Source: an uncultured Oxalobacter sp. (GTDB taxonomy: Bacteria > Pseudomonadota > Gammaproteobacteria > Burkholderiales > Burkholderiaceae_D). Taken from it: a stretch of DNA of 64,000 bases. The stretch spans positions 1-64,000 of the forward strand of contig CAKQQG010000001.1 in the NCBI GenBank assembly GCA_934270705.1. The letters are read 5' to 3'. The notes under the pieces are model-generated. The model saw only the letters and a program-made list of their open reading frames with translations. It was not told the origin of the DNA and searched no databases. Within the stretch, counting starts at the first letter, position 1, and each line of letters begins with the position of its first letter. Made by a program: the position numbers and the translations under genes. This document shows positions 31,880 to 43,733 of the stretch, one piece after another.

Positions 31880-33169
31880 TTATTTCACGAAATCTTTCAG
31901 TTTCTGACGATAGGCTTCCATATCAGCAATCGGTTCCTGTGCGACACCGGAATCCATCGCTGCCTGTGCAACCGCCGGTGCAACCGTCCACAACAGACGT
32001 GGATCGAACTGGAACGGCAACAGGTAATCACGACCGAAGGAATATTTCTTGCCATACATCGCTTCAATTTCAGGCGGACATTCCATTTCAGCCAGGCTGG
32101 CAATAGCACGTACGGCAGCCAATTCCATTTCACGATTGATCGTTTTTGCACGGCAATCCAGTGCACCTCTGAACAGATACGGGAAGCACATGGAATTGTT
32201 GATCTGGTTCGGATAATCGGAACGACCCGTACCGACGATCGCATCGTCACGGGTGGCGTGAGCGATTTCCGGCAGAATTTCAGGAATCGGATTGGCCATT
32301 GCGAAGATGATCGGATTTTTTGCCATCTTCAACAGCATTTCCGGCTTCAGAACATTACCGGCAGACAGGCCCAGGAAAATGTCTGCATCGGGAATGACAT
32401 CCATCAGCGTACGTGCGGATGTATCCTGTGCATAAATTTCCTTGTCCGGATCCATCAATTCCTTGCGGCCTTTATAAACGACACCCTTGATATCGGTAAC
32501 CCAGATGTTCTTGACCGGGAATCCCAGATCAACAAGCAGTTCAAGGCAGCCCAGCGCACCGGCACCCGCACCGGAAACGACCATTTTGCAATTCTTGATG
32601 TCCTTGCCGACGATTTTCAGTGCGTTCAGAACTGCAGCACCGACAATGACCGCTGTTCCATGCTGATCGTCATGGAAAACAGGAATGTTCATTTTTTCGC
32701 GGAGTTTTCTTTCAATATAGAAGCATTCCGGCGCGCGGATATCTTCCAGATTGATACCGCCAAATGTCGGTTCGAGCGATGCAATGATATCACACAGTTT
32801 GTCAGGATCCAGTTCATCAATTTCCAGATCGAAGACATTGATACCGGCGAATTTTTTGAAGAGAACGCCTTTGCCTTCCATGACAGGTTTCGATGCCTGG
32901 GCACCAATATTGCCGAGTCCGAGAACGGCGGTACCATTGGAAATTACGGCAACCAGATTGCCTTTGGTCGTATAGGTATAAGCTTCCTTCGGATTGGCGT
33001 GAATTTCTTCACAAGCACAAGCTACGCCCGGTGTGTAGGCAAGAGCCAGTTCGTTCTGATCTCTGACCTGTTTGGTCGGTTCGACGCTGATTTTTCCGGG
33101 AATGGGGAAACGGTGGAAAGCAAGAGCGTTTTTCTTGAGAAGCTCTTTTTTTTGGTCTTGAGAACTCAT
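31880..33169 (-). CDS. Malic enzyme without phosphotransacetylase-like domain
   Basis: Oxidative decarboxylation of malate to pyruvate with NAD(P). The 429-residue protein has [14 protein letters not shown], the catalytic region [41 protein letters not shown] (metal/malate) and the dinucleotide motif [13 protein letters not shown]. It ends where many proteobacterial MaeB proteins continue into a ~330-residue phosphotransacetylase-like domain, so this is the short form. ATG 33169 is preferred, since the frame to 33214 would run through a DnaA box and lacks a ribosome-binding site. Confidence 0.9.
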   Translation of the reverse strand: MSSQDQKKELLKKNALAFHRFPIPGKISVEPTKQVRDQNELALAYTPGVACACEEIHANPKEAYTYTTKGNLVAVISNGTAVLGLGNIGAQASKPVMEGKGVLFKKFAGINVFDLEIDELDPDKLCDIIASLEPTFGGINLEDIRAPECFYIERKLREKMNIPVFHDDQHGTAVIVGAAVLNALKIVGKDIKNCKMVVSGAGAGALGCLELLVDLGFPVKNIWVTDIKGVVYKGRKELMDPDKEIYAQDTSARTLMDVIPDADIFLGLSAGNVLKPEMLLKMAKNPIIFAMANPIPEILPEIAHATRDDAIVGTGRSDYPNQINNSMCFPYLFRGALDCRAKTINREMELAAVRAIASLAEMECPPEIEAMYGKKYSFGRDYLLPFQFDPRLLWTVAPAVAQAAMDSGVAQEPIADMEAYRQKLKDFVK

Positions 33170-33200
33170 TTCTTCAGTCTTCTTCAATGTAAAGGGTAAG

Positions 33201-33482
33201 TTATACACAGACATATCATTCTAACAGATACCACTGTGAAATCCGAATTTGTCCGTTTGGTGATGAAAAATTCTTTTCCATACCAGTAATTCATGTATAT
33301 ATATAGGAATAGTGATACGGAAAAAACCTGTGTACAAGTAATTTAATTCATTTAAAATCAATACGTTACACAAAACAAACTTTTTGGATAAGTAAAGAAC
33401 ATATTTTGTATATCTTTTTGGGTATCGGGTTACAGGGTGTTGTACCCATCTGACCCACAACTTATCAACAAGGTTATCCACA
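33201..33482. other. oriC: Candidate chromosomal replication origin (oriC) upstream of mnmG
   Basis: The 465-base gap between the malic enzyme gene and mnmG holds a cluster of DnaA-box sequences: perfect TTATACACA at 33201-33209 and TTATCCACA at 33474-33482, plus one-mismatch copies at 33329-33337 (minus), 33383-33391 (minus) and 33462-33470. Between them, about 33285-33360 is very AT-rich with a TATATATATA stretch, suiting a DNA unwinding element. Flanking genes diverge from it, parS is 110 bases away, and an origin beside mnmG is known from E. coli. Not proven; a single perfect box also lies between dnaA and rpmH. Confidence 0.65.
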
Positions 33483-33593
33483 TATTGTAATGATTTTTGC
33501 AACAGTGTGGGGTATTACATTCAATTAGTTGTATCAAGACCATTTTTTATTGGATTCGATCTACAATACAAACCATTTGTCAGATAGATTGTA

Positions 33594-33609
33594 TGTTTCA
33601 CGTGAAACA
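33594..33609. promoter_or_regulatory. parS: parS centromere site
   Basis: TGTTTCACGTGAAACA, the perfect 16-bp consensus parS palindrome bound by chromosomal ParB. It stands 25 bases before the mnmG start codon, in the leader of the mnmG-rsmG-parA-parB unit, so ParB loading here could both segregate the origin and influence its own operon. Confidence 0.93.
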
Positions 33610-33634
33610 TATTCTGTAGTCAGTTCGGGTTGAT

Positions 33635-35566
33635 ATGCTTTATTCAGTGAATTTTGATGTAATTGTTGTCGGTGGGGGACATGCGGGTACGGAAGCGGCG
33701 CTCGTTTCCGCGAGGATGGGAAAAAAAACGCTATTGATAACCCATAACTTTGAGACGCTGGGACAATTGTCATGCAATCCATCTATCGGTGGTATCGGTA
33801 AAAGTCATCTGGTTAGAGAAATCGATGCGCTTGGTGGAATCATGGCTTTGGCGGCCGATAAAGCGGGAATTCAATTTCGTGTACTGAATTCGTCAAAAGG
33901 TCCTGCTGTCAGGGCGACTCGTGCACAGATAGATCGGGTAATGTATAAACAGGTTATCCGCTATGAATTGGAAAATCAGAAAAATTTGTCTCTTTTTCAG
34001 CAGCAGGTCGATGATCTGGTTATCGAACAAGACAGGGTGATCGGTGTCAGGACGCAAGGTGGTGTTGAATTTCATGCATCGGCGGTTGTATTGACTGCAG
34101 GTACTTTTCTCGACGGAAAAATATTCGTCGGTTTGGATAGCTATCCGGGCGGACGCGCGGGTGATGTGCCGGCATTGGCTTTATCGAAAAGCTTGAAGGA
34201 ATTGGGATTGCCACAAGGTCGTTTGAAGACAGGGACACCGCCAAGGATAGATGGAAAAACGATCGATTTTTCTGTCATGAAAAAACAGCAGGGTGATTCC
34301 GATCCTGTACCGGTATTTTCTTTAAGGGGGGATGCTTCAATGCATCCGCAGCAGTTGCCGTGCTGGATAACACATACCAATACGGAAACGCACGATATTA
34401 TCCGGTCCGGTCTGGATAGAAGTCCCTTGTTTACAGGAGTCATTGAAGGAGTCGGGCCACGCTATTGTCCTTCTATCGAAGATAAGATACACCGGTTTTC
34501 CGATAAAAATTCGCACCAGATTTTTCTGGAACCGGAAGGTTTGAAAACGAATGAATATTATCCGAATGGTATTTCGACGAGTTTGCCTTTCGATATTCAG
34601 ATGAAACTGGTGCAATCGATTCAGGGGTTGGAACATGCGCACATTCTGAGACCAGGATATGCAATCGAATATGATTTTTATGATCCGAGATGTCTGAAGT
34701 CTTCTCTGGAAACTAGGCAGATCAAAGGGCTTTTCTTTGCGGGACAGATCAATGGGACAACCGGTTATGAAGAAGCGGCTGCACAAGGTTTGCTGGCAGG
34801 AATCAATGCTGCACGTTATGTATCGGGTGATGAAGCCTGGATTCCGAAAAGAAGTGAAGCTTATCTTGGTGTGATGGTGGATGATCTGATAACACAAGGT
34901 GTCAATGAACCGTACAGGATGTTCACCAGCCGTGCAGAATACAGATTGAGTCTGCGAGAAGACAATGCGGATATGCGTCTGACAGAAACAGGTTATAAAC
35001 TCGGATGTGTCAGTCAGGAACAATGGAAAGCGTTTGAAGAAAAAAGGGAAAAGATTTCCAGAGAAATAGAACGTCTGAAATCGACCTGGGTACATCCTTA
35101 TATGTTGTCGATGGAAGAATCAAGAAGGGTGATCGGCAAGGAAATAGAAAGGGAATATTCTCTCGCCGATTTGCTCAGACGCCCGGATATCAGTTACGAC
35201 AGGCTGGAAAGCCTGACGTCTGTTGATGGAAAAAACTGGCGGACTGAAGAAATACTGGATTCCAGAGTAAAAGAACAGGTCGAGATACAGGTCAAGTATG
35301 CCGGGTATATTGAAAGACAGGTTCGTGAAGTGAAAAGGCAGCAGTACTATGAAAATCTGCGTTTGCCTGCCGATATGAATTATTCCGAAGTAGGTGCCTT
35401 GTCTTTTGAAGTACGCCAAAAACTGGATAAACAGAAACCGGAAACACTTGGACAGGCGTCCCGCATTTCCGGGGTGACGCCAGCGGCGATTTCCCTGTTG
35501 TTGATATATCTCAAAAAAAGAGGCGTCATCAGTTTTGCGGAAACGGATTCGGTAGCAGATGCGTAA
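33635..35566 (+). CDS. mnmG: tRNA uridine 5-carboxymethylaminomethyl modification enzyme MnmG
   Basis: FAD-dependent partner of MnmE that makes cmnm5U at the wobble position of tRNAs. The 643-residue protein has the dinucleotide motif [41 protein letters not shown], the [21 protein letters not shown] block and the C-terminal helical domain. mnmE is not in this window. The last eight bases overlap rsmG. Confidence 0.97.
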   Translation: MLYSVNFDVIVVGGGHAGTEAALVSARMGKKTLLITHNFETLGQLSCNPSIGGIGKSHLVREIDALGGIMALAADKAGIQFRVLNSSKGPAVRATRAQIDRVMYKQVIRYELENQKNLSLFQQQVDDLVIEQDRVIGVRTQGGVEFHASAVVLTAGTFLDGKIFVGLDSYPGGRAGDVPALALSKSLKELGLPQGRLKTGTPPRIDGKTIDFSVMKKQQGDSDPVPVFSLRGDASMHPQQLPCWITHTNTETHDIIRSGLDRSPLFTGVIEGVGPRYCPSIEDKIHRFSDKNSHQIFLEPEGLKTNEYYPNGISTSLPFDIQMKLVQSIQGLEHAHILRPGYAIEYDFYDPRCLKSSLETRQIKGLFFAGQINGTTGYEEAAAQGLLAGINAARYVSGDEAWIPKRSEAYLGVMVDDLITQGVNEPYRMFTSRAEYRLSLREDNADMRLTETGYKLGCVSQEQWKAFEEKREKISREIERLKSTWVHPYMLSMEESRRVIGKEIEREYSLADLLRRPDISYDRLESLTSVDGKNWRTEEILDSRVKEQVEIQVKYAGYIERQVREVKRQQYYENLRLPADMNYSEVGALSFEVRQKLDKQKPETLGQASRISGVTPAAISLLLIYLKKRGVISFAETDSVADA

Positions 35567-36233
35567 AAGAAAAACAGAGACAACCAACCGAAGCGATATT
35601 GCGGAAAGGTTGAAATACGGTGCGGAAGAGATGAAAGTTTTTCTGGCGAATGAAATGCTGGAAAAGCTGGTCGATTATATTTATCTATTGCATAAGTGGA
35701 ATGCAACATACAACCTGACAGCTTTCAAAAATCCGGGTGATATGTTGACGCATCATGTGCTGGATTCGCTTTCTGTTGTTCCTTTTCTCTCGAAAAGCAA
35801 AAATATTCTGGATGTAGGTTCCGGTGGCGGCTTGCCGGGTCTGGTGCTTGCGATAGTCTATCCGGAAAAATTTGTTTCCATGATCGACGTCATTCAGAAG
35901 AAAACAGCTTTTCTGAATCAGGTGCGTATCGAACTCGGGCTTGATAATGTGATGGTTTATACGGGCCGTGTCGAAAAATTGGAAGTGAACGGAAAATTTG
36001 ACGCCATCATATCCAGAGCGTTTTCAAGTTTGTCTGATTTTGTAGGACTTTCTGAACACTTGTTGGCTGAGGATGGCAGATTTTATGCCATGAAGGGATT
36101 GATTCCCTCAGATGAAATCAGTAATCTACCTTCAGGCTGGGAAGTTGAGCGCATTGAAGCATTGAACGTTCCGTCACTTGATGCACAAAGACATTTGATC
36201 GTGATCGGGCCGGAATCAGTCGATAATCGATAA
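35559..36233 (+). CDS. rsmG: 16S rRNA (guanine527-N7)-methyltransferase
   Basis: SAM-dependent methylation of G527 of 16S rRNA. The 224-residue protein has [17 protein letters not shown] for SAM binding and [12 protein letters not shown] near the N-terminus. It overlaps mnmG by eight bases in the classical gidA-gidB order and precedes parA by a short gap. Confidence 0.95.
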   Translation: MRKRKTETTNRSDIAERLKYGAEEMKVFLANEMLEKLVDYIYLLHKWNATYNLTAFKNPGDMLTHHVLDSLSVVPFLSKSKNILDVGSGGGLPGLVLAIVYPEKFVSMIDVIQKKTAFLNQVRIELGLDNVMVYTGRVEKLEVNGKFDAIISRAFSSLSDFVGLSEHLLAEDGRFYAMKGLIPSDEISNLPSGWEVERIEALNVPSLDAQRHLIVIGPESVDNR

Positions 36234-36250
36234 CTGTGGGCAAATATCCA

Positions 36251-37024
36251 ATGGCTACTGTATTTTGTATTGCCAATCAAAAAGGGGGGGTCGGAAAACC
36301 CACCACGACTGTCAATCTTGCCGCAGGTCTGGCAAGGCTAGAGAAAAAGGTTCTTCTGGTCGATCTCGATCCTCAAGGCAATGCAACGATGGGTAGCGGT
36401 ATCCAGAAAGCACAACTGGATATCTCCGTTTATGAGGTATTGCTAGGTTTGTCCAGTATTACATCGGCGTGCAAAAAATCATCGACAGGTCATTACATGG
36501 TGTTGCCTGCCAACAGGGAATTGTCCGGTGCGGAAGTCGAAATGGTTGATCTCGAAAACCGTGAGGGACGTTTGAAGTCCGCACTGGACACAGTCCGGAA
36601 TGAATATGACTTCATATTGATTGATTGTCCACCGGCCTTGTCATTGCTTACCTTGAATGCTTTTTGTTCGGCAGATGGCGTAATCATTCCGATGCAATGT
36701 GAATATTATGCACTGGAAGGTTTGTCCGACTTGGTAAATACGATCAGACATGTGCATGCCAATCTGAACAGAAATCTGAAAATCATAGGTCTGTTGAGAG
36801 TGATGTTCGATAAAAGAGCGACTTTATCCCAGCATGTTTCCGAACAACTGGAAAGACACTTCGGTGACAAGGTATTCAAGACGGTCATCCCGCGCAATGT
36901 CCGGCTGGCTGAAGCACCTTCTTACGGTTTGCCGGGAATCGATTTTGATTCGTCTTCACGTGGCGCGCAGGCATATACGAGTTTTGCAAAAGAAATGCTG
37001 GAATGGCTCCGGCGGCAACGTTAA
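36251..37024 (+). CDS. parA: ParA family partition ATPase with Pro in the Walker A motif
   Basis: A 257-residue chromosomal ParA/Soj protein that should form ATP-dependent dimers on the nucleoid and pull ParB-parS complexes. KVLLVDLDPQGNATMGSG and FILIDCPPALSLLTLNAF are canonical. The deviant Walker A reads KGGVGKPTTT (11-20): the Thr after the invariant lysine, which coordinates Mg, is P17 (codon CCC at 36299-36301). Either the ATPase is impaired or this is a base error. ATG 36251 (MATVFCIANQKGG) is preferred over GTG 36236. parB follows after 23 bases. Confidence 0.92.
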   Translation: MATVFCIANQKGGVGKPTTTVNLAAGLARLEKKVLLVDLDPQGNATMGSGIQKAQLDISVYEVLLGLSSITSACKKSSTGHYMVLPANRELSGAEVEMVDLENREGRLKSALDTVRNEYDFILIDCPPALSLLTLNAFCSADGVIIPMQCEYYALEGLSDLVNTIRHVHANLNRNLKIIGLLRVMFDKRATLSQHVSEQLERHFGDKVFKTVIPRNVRLAEAPSYGLPGIDFDSSSRGAQAYTSFAKEMLEWLRRQR

Positions 37025-37047
37025 TCACTTTACAACAAATCAGAAAA

Positions 37048-37932
37048 ATGAGTGAAGCAACATCAAAGCGAAAAAAAGGTTTGGGCAGAGGACTGGAAGT
37101 CTTGCTGGGATCGACACCTGATTTTTCAGCCGAACCGTCTGCATCTTCCTTGCCGATATCACGGCTCAGGGCAGGAAAGTATCAGCCAAGAACACGTATG
37201 GATGAGGGTGCTCTCAATGAACTGGCACAATCCATTCGGGAGCAGGGTGTCATGCAACCGATTCTCGTAAGACCGGCGGATGTGGATGGTACTGGAAAGG
37301 TTTATGAAATCATCGCCGGAGAACGCCGCTTTCGTGCTGCCCAGATGGCCGGTTTGCAGGAAATTCCCGCGATCGTGAAAAACGTGGATGATCAGACGGC
37401 AGCGGCAATGGCGCTGATTGAAAATATCCAGCGTGAAGACCTCAATCCACTGGAAGAAGCACAAGGCATTCATCGTCTGATTACAGATTTCAATTTTACG
37501 CATGAACAGGCCGCTTCCGCAGTAGGTCGTTCCAGAAGTGCCGTGACGAATCTTTTGCGTTTGCTCAATCTGACCCGTCCTGTTCAAACGATGCTCGTGG
37601 CGGGCGATATCGATATGGGGCATGCAAGAGCCTTACTGTCGGTAGATGGTGCAAAGCAGATTGCGCTGGCGACTCAAATTGTTTCCAAAAGAATGTCTGT
37701 GCGTGAAGCGGAAAGACTTGTCTCGCAGGAATTGAATGATCGTAGTGTCGTCAGAAAAACCGTAAAGGAAAAATCTGCCGATCTCGTTCAGCTTGAAGAA
37801 GAGCTTTCCGATATGTTGGCGACGAAAGTCAGTTTCAAGCTCAATGCCAAAGGAAGTGGACAACTTGTCATTGATTTTTCCGATCTGGATGTGTTGGACG
37901 GATTGATTCGGAAAATCCGGCAGAATCCATAA
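37048..37932 (+). CDS. parB: ParB chromosome partitioning protein
   Basis: A 294-residue CTP-dependent DNA clamp that loads at parS. N-terminal KKGLGRGLEVLLGS contacts ParA; the CTP-binding core shows SIREQGVMQPILVRP, AGERRFRAAQMAG and ENIQREDLNPLEEA; the helix-turn-helix is HEQAASAVGRSRSAVTNLLR. A perfect parS site lies upstream of mnmG. ATG 37048 is chosen because the conserved start follows it. Confidence 0.95.
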   Translation: MSEATSKRKKGLGRGLEVLLGSTPDFSAEPSASSLPISRLRAGKYQPRTRMDEGALNELAQSIREQGVMQPILVRPADVDGTGKVYEIIAGERRFRAAQMAGLQEIPAIVKNVDDQTAAAMALIENIQREDLNPLEEAQGIHRLITDFNFTHEQAASAVGRSRSAVTNLLRLLNLTRPVQTMLVAGDIDMGHARALLSVDGAKQIALATQIVSKRMSVREAERLVSQELNDRSVVRKTVKEKSADLVQLEEELSDMLATKVSFKLNAKGSGQLVIDFSDLDVLDGLIRKIRQNP

Positions 37933-37954
37933 TTTGTTTAAATAAAACAACAAC

Positions 37955-38521
37955 TTATGAACTTTTTTTCAATATCCTGATATCAGGAAGATTACGCCAG
38001 AAACCTTCAGCATCCATTCCGAATCCGATAACGTACTGGTTAGGAAGTGTCAAACCGATGTAATCAGCCTTGACAGGTTTGGCAACACCTGTGTTTTTTT
38101 CCGCCAGTACGACCAGAATTACTTTTGCCGCTCCCATGTCGAGCAATTTTTCACGGACATGTAACAGTGTTTGTCCTTCATCTAGAATATCGTCCAGCAC
38201 GATGACGATCCGGTTGATGACATTTTGCCGGGGAATCACTTTCCAGATAAATTCACCGCCATATTCCTCGTTTCCGTAACGTGAAACATTGATGTAATCG
38301 AATTCCAGCGGAAAATCCAGATGCGGCAGCAGTTGTCCGGTAAAGACGGCAGCACCTCCCATAATGCTCAAAACAAGGGGAGGAGATTGGTCCGGTGAAC
38401 CGAAATGCCTGTTCAGTTCGGATGCCAGGGCGATAATGGCTTGCCGGATCTGTTCAGGAGAATAAATCCTCTCTGAATTTTTCAGAATAGCCCGTGCTTT
38501 TTCATTGATCGATTCAGCCAT
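37955..38521 (-). CDS. Hypoxanthine-guanine phosphoribosyltransferase
   Basis: A 188-residue purine-salvage enzyme. The PRPP loop is IVIVLDDILDEGQTLLHV, with the typical ligand-binding C-terminal region VKADYIGLTLPNQYVIGFGMD. It is convergent with parB across 22 bases with no terminator visible. Confidence 0.9.
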   Translation of the reverse strand: MAESINEKARAILKNSERIYSPEQIRQAIIALASELNRHFGSPDQSPPLVLSIMGGAAVFTGQLLPHLDFPLEFDYINVSRYGNEEYGGEFIWKVIPRQNVINRIVIVLDDILDEGQTLLHVREKLLDMGAAKVILVVLAEKNTGVAKPVKADYIGLTLPNQYVIGFGMDAEGFWRNLPDIRILKKSS

Positions 38522-38730
38522 AATATAACGAGATTGTGTAACCTGAATGGATTGGTACGACTATATGTCAGAATTTTCGAATTTGACAATAAAAACGGAA
38601 GCGACCGGACATCCAATGCTTCAATCCGTTCAGCTTCCCGACCTGAAAGTGGTCTTGTGATCCGGTGTCGTCACGACGGTGTCGATATTGGTTAAAATCC
38701 GGATCATCTTCATTATCTTGAAAGAATATC

Positions 38731-40554
38731 ATGAACGACAGTCAGAAGCAGTACAACGATATTCGCAGGCGTCTGGACAGTTTGCGCAAGGAAATGCAGA
38801 AAAATGCCATCGACGTGCTGATCATTCCGGGTTCCGATCCGCATTTGTCGGAATATCCGCCGGATCACTGGTGTACCCGGGAATGGTTTTCCGGGTTTAC
38901 GGGTTCTGCCGGAATATTGGTTGTCGGAGAACGCAAGGCTTCTTTATGGGTGGACAGCCGATACTGGACACAGGCCGAACAGCAACTTGAAGGCACTGGA
39001 ATCGATATGTGCAGGATCGAAAGCGGAAAAGGTGCATTACCGTACGTTGACTGGATAGCGGACAATTTTTCTGTCGAAAGTTGTGTTGCTATCGATGGTT
39101 ATCTGGTTTCGCTGGAACAGGGACGGATGCTGGCGGAAAAGTTAAAAGCCGCCCATATGTCGTTCAGGACGGATATCGATCCCGTTTCGAATGTCTGGAA
39201 AGACAGGCCCGGTATGCCGGGCGGAGCGGTCTTCGAACATTCGCTTGAATATACCGGACGTTCCCGCAAGGAAAAAATCACGCTGATACGTTCCGAAATG
39301 AAGAAAACGGGTGCGCAATGGCATTTCGTATCGTCTCTGGATGATATCGCCTGGATATTGAATTTGCGGGGTAATGATATTGCATACAATCCGGTATTTC
39401 TTTCCTATTTATTGTTGGGGGAAAGCAGTGTCGTGCTGATGGTGGACAAAGAAAAAATACCGCATTCCCTCTTTGAAGCGCTCGGGAAAGACGGTGTGGA
39501 AATAAAACCGTATGATTCCGTTCCGGATGTACTGGCGAAGTTGCCGGCAAAAACAGCGCTGCTTTATGATCCACGCAGAACATCTTATGCCTTGAGTGAA
39601 GTACTAGATGCCGGTATCAAACGAGTTGAGGCAATCAATCCCTCCATATTGTTCAAGTCAAGGAAAACACCTGTTGAAATCGCGCATATTCGTCGTACGA
39701 TGCTGGAAGACGGAGCTGCATTCTGTGAATTTCAGGCCTGGTTTGATACTGAAACAGCTGATGGAGGAAACGGAACGATCACGGAATGGACGATTTCCGA
39801 AAAGATCGAATCTTTCAGGCGAGTCCGTCCAGACTATGTTTCACCAAGTTTCGGTACGATTGCGGGATTCAATGCCAATGCTGCATTACCGCATTATCAG
39901 GCGACAGAGAAAAAACATGCCGTTATCAAAGGCGACGGGTTGTTGCTGATCGATACGGGAGGCCAGTATCTCGGTGGTACGACCGACATGACCCGTGTGA
40001 TCGCCGTGGGTAAACCGCAGGAGGCACAAAAGAAAGATTTTACCCTGGTACTTAAAGGGTTGATCGCCTTGTCTGAGACAGGATTTCCTCGCAGCATTCC
40101 AGCCGCAATGCTTGACACTATCGCCAGAAAACCCTTGTGGCGTTGCGGACTTGATTATGGTCATGGAACCGGTCATGGTGTAGGTTATTTCCTCAATGTG
40201 CACGAAGGTCCTCAGGGAATTTCCTGGCATGCCCGGCCGGAACCTCAAACGGCAATGGAAGAGGGAATGGTCACATCCATCGAACCCGGTCTGTATCGTG
40301 AAGGCAAATGGGGAATACGTTTGGAAAATCTTGTCGTGAATCAGGCGTTTCAGGATACGGCATTCGGCCGGTTTTTATGTTTTGAGACGTTGACATTGTG
40401 TCCGATCGATACACGGTGTATTGACCGGTCACTGCTGACAGAAGAAGAAACAGCATGGTTGAATCGTTATCATGACAAGGTACGCGAGAGTCTGATGCCT
40501 CTGGTTCCAGACCATGTCAGGGGTTGGCTGGCAGAGAGGACAAAGCCTGTTTGA
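38731..40554 (+). CDS. Aminopeptidase P family protein (M24B)
   Basis: The 607-residue protein removes N-terminal residues before proline in this family. Two creatinase-like N-terminal domains precede the pita-bread catalytic domain, whose dinuclear metal ligands are visible in LIDTGGQYLGGTTDMTRV (two Asp), GTGHGVGYFLNVHEG (His), TSIEPGLYREG and GIRLENLVV (two Glu). The length matches the three-domain ~600-residue class rather than the 440-residue E. coli PepP. No signal peptide, so cytoplasmic. Confidence 0.92.
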   Translation: MNDSQKQYNDIRRRLDSLRKEMQKNAIDVLIIPGSDPHLSEYPPDHWCTREWFSGFTGSAGILVVGERKASLWVDSRYWTQAEQQLEGTGIDMCRIESGKGALPYVDWIADNFSVESCVAIDGYLVSLEQGRMLAEKLKAAHMSFRTDIDPVSNVWKDRPGMPGGAVFEHSLEYTGRSRKEKITLIRSEMKKTGAQWHFVSSLDDIAWILNLRGNDIAYNPVFLSYLLLGESSVVLMVDKEKIPHSLFEALGKDGVEIKPYDSVPDVLAKLPAKTALLYDPRRTSYALSEVLDAGIKRVEAINPSILFKSRKTPVEIAHIRRTMLEDGAAFCEFQAWFDTETADGGNGTITEWTISEKIESFRRVRPDYVSPSFGTIAGFNANAALPHYQATEKKHAVIKGDGLLLIDTGGQYLGGTTDMTRVIAVGKPQEAQKKDFTLVLKGLIALSETGFPRSIPAAMLDTIARKPLWRCGLDYGHGTGHGVGYFLNVHEGPQGISWHARPEPQTAMEEGMVTSIEPGLYREGKWGIRLENLVVNQAFQDTAFGRFLCFETLTLCPIDTRCIDRSLLTEEETAWLNRYHDKVRESLMPLVPDHVRGWLAERTKPV

Positions 40555-40692
40555 GAAATGAAATTTGACCGGGCGCATGTACATGCAATAAAAAGAAAGG
40601 ATGATGAAACCGACAGGATTTGTTTTTGTCAGATACAAGTGAATCAGTCACAACGCAAAAACGAACAACTATCATTCAGCGGGGTAACGTTT

Positions 40693-40974
40693 ATGAAAAA
40701 ATTGCAACCAGTCATTATGCTGGCAGCGCTGGGAATATCAGGCGCAGCCATGGCACAGGCATATTCTGTCGGCACGATGATGAATCCACCGGAAAATGTA
40801 ACGGTAGTAAGTACTTCCTCATTGATTATCGACGAAGCACCGGCAAGTCAGGTAACCGCCGAGTTGACGGACAGGGATTGTCCTGCTGGAACAACATTGA
40901 TTTTCGATGGTGGTGATATGAACCGGCCGAAATGCATTTGTACGGCTATGTCTGAAATATCTTCCGGAAACTGA
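40693..40974 (+). CDS. Small exported protein of unknown function
   Basis: A 93-residue protein starting MKKLQPVIMLAALGISGAAMAQ, a clear Sec signal peptide with an AMA-Q cleavage site. The mature ~70 residues contain three cysteines (RDCPAG and KCICTAM) and no domain I recognise. GGGG-TAACG precedes the ATG at 40693; the frame extends further upstream to 40558 but without signal-peptide logic. It stands alone between the aminopeptidase gene and a terminator. Odd cysteine count could allow dimerisation. Confidence 0.65.
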   Translation: MKKLQPVIMLAALGISGAAMAQAYSVGTMMNPPENVTVVSTSSLIIDEAPASQVTAELTDRDCPAGTTLIFDGGDMNRPKCICTAMSEISSGN

Positions 40975-41077
40975 CCAAGCCGTATCGGGTGTTATCTGAA
41001 GCGGTTTTCAGGTATCGTTGAAAATTCGTTTTATGTCCGTCCGGCAGTTTGTCGGATTATGGGATCTGGCCAGAAAA

Positions 41078-41109
41078 AAGCTGTTTTACTTGTCGTAAAA
41101 CAGCTTTTT
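41078..41109. terminator. Bidirectional terminator downstream of gyrB
   Basis: An 11-bp stem (41078-41088 with 41096-41106, loop CTTGTCG) has A-rich and T-rich flanks on either side. It can end both the small secreted-protein gene and gyrB. Confidence 0.88.
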
Positions 41110-41131
41110 GCCATGAGAAAAGCAGTCGAAA

Positions 41132-43729
<2,598 letters not shown>

Positions 43730-43733
43730 CTAT

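Noticed and set aside
38273-38288. Second parS-like site in the hpt gene
   Set aside because: Only the right half ACGTGAAACA matches; the left half is not palindromic.
38597-38638. Imperfect hairpin between hpt and the M24 peptidase gene
   Set aside because: The stem is interrupted and no T tract follows, so neither terminator nor known RNA is supported.
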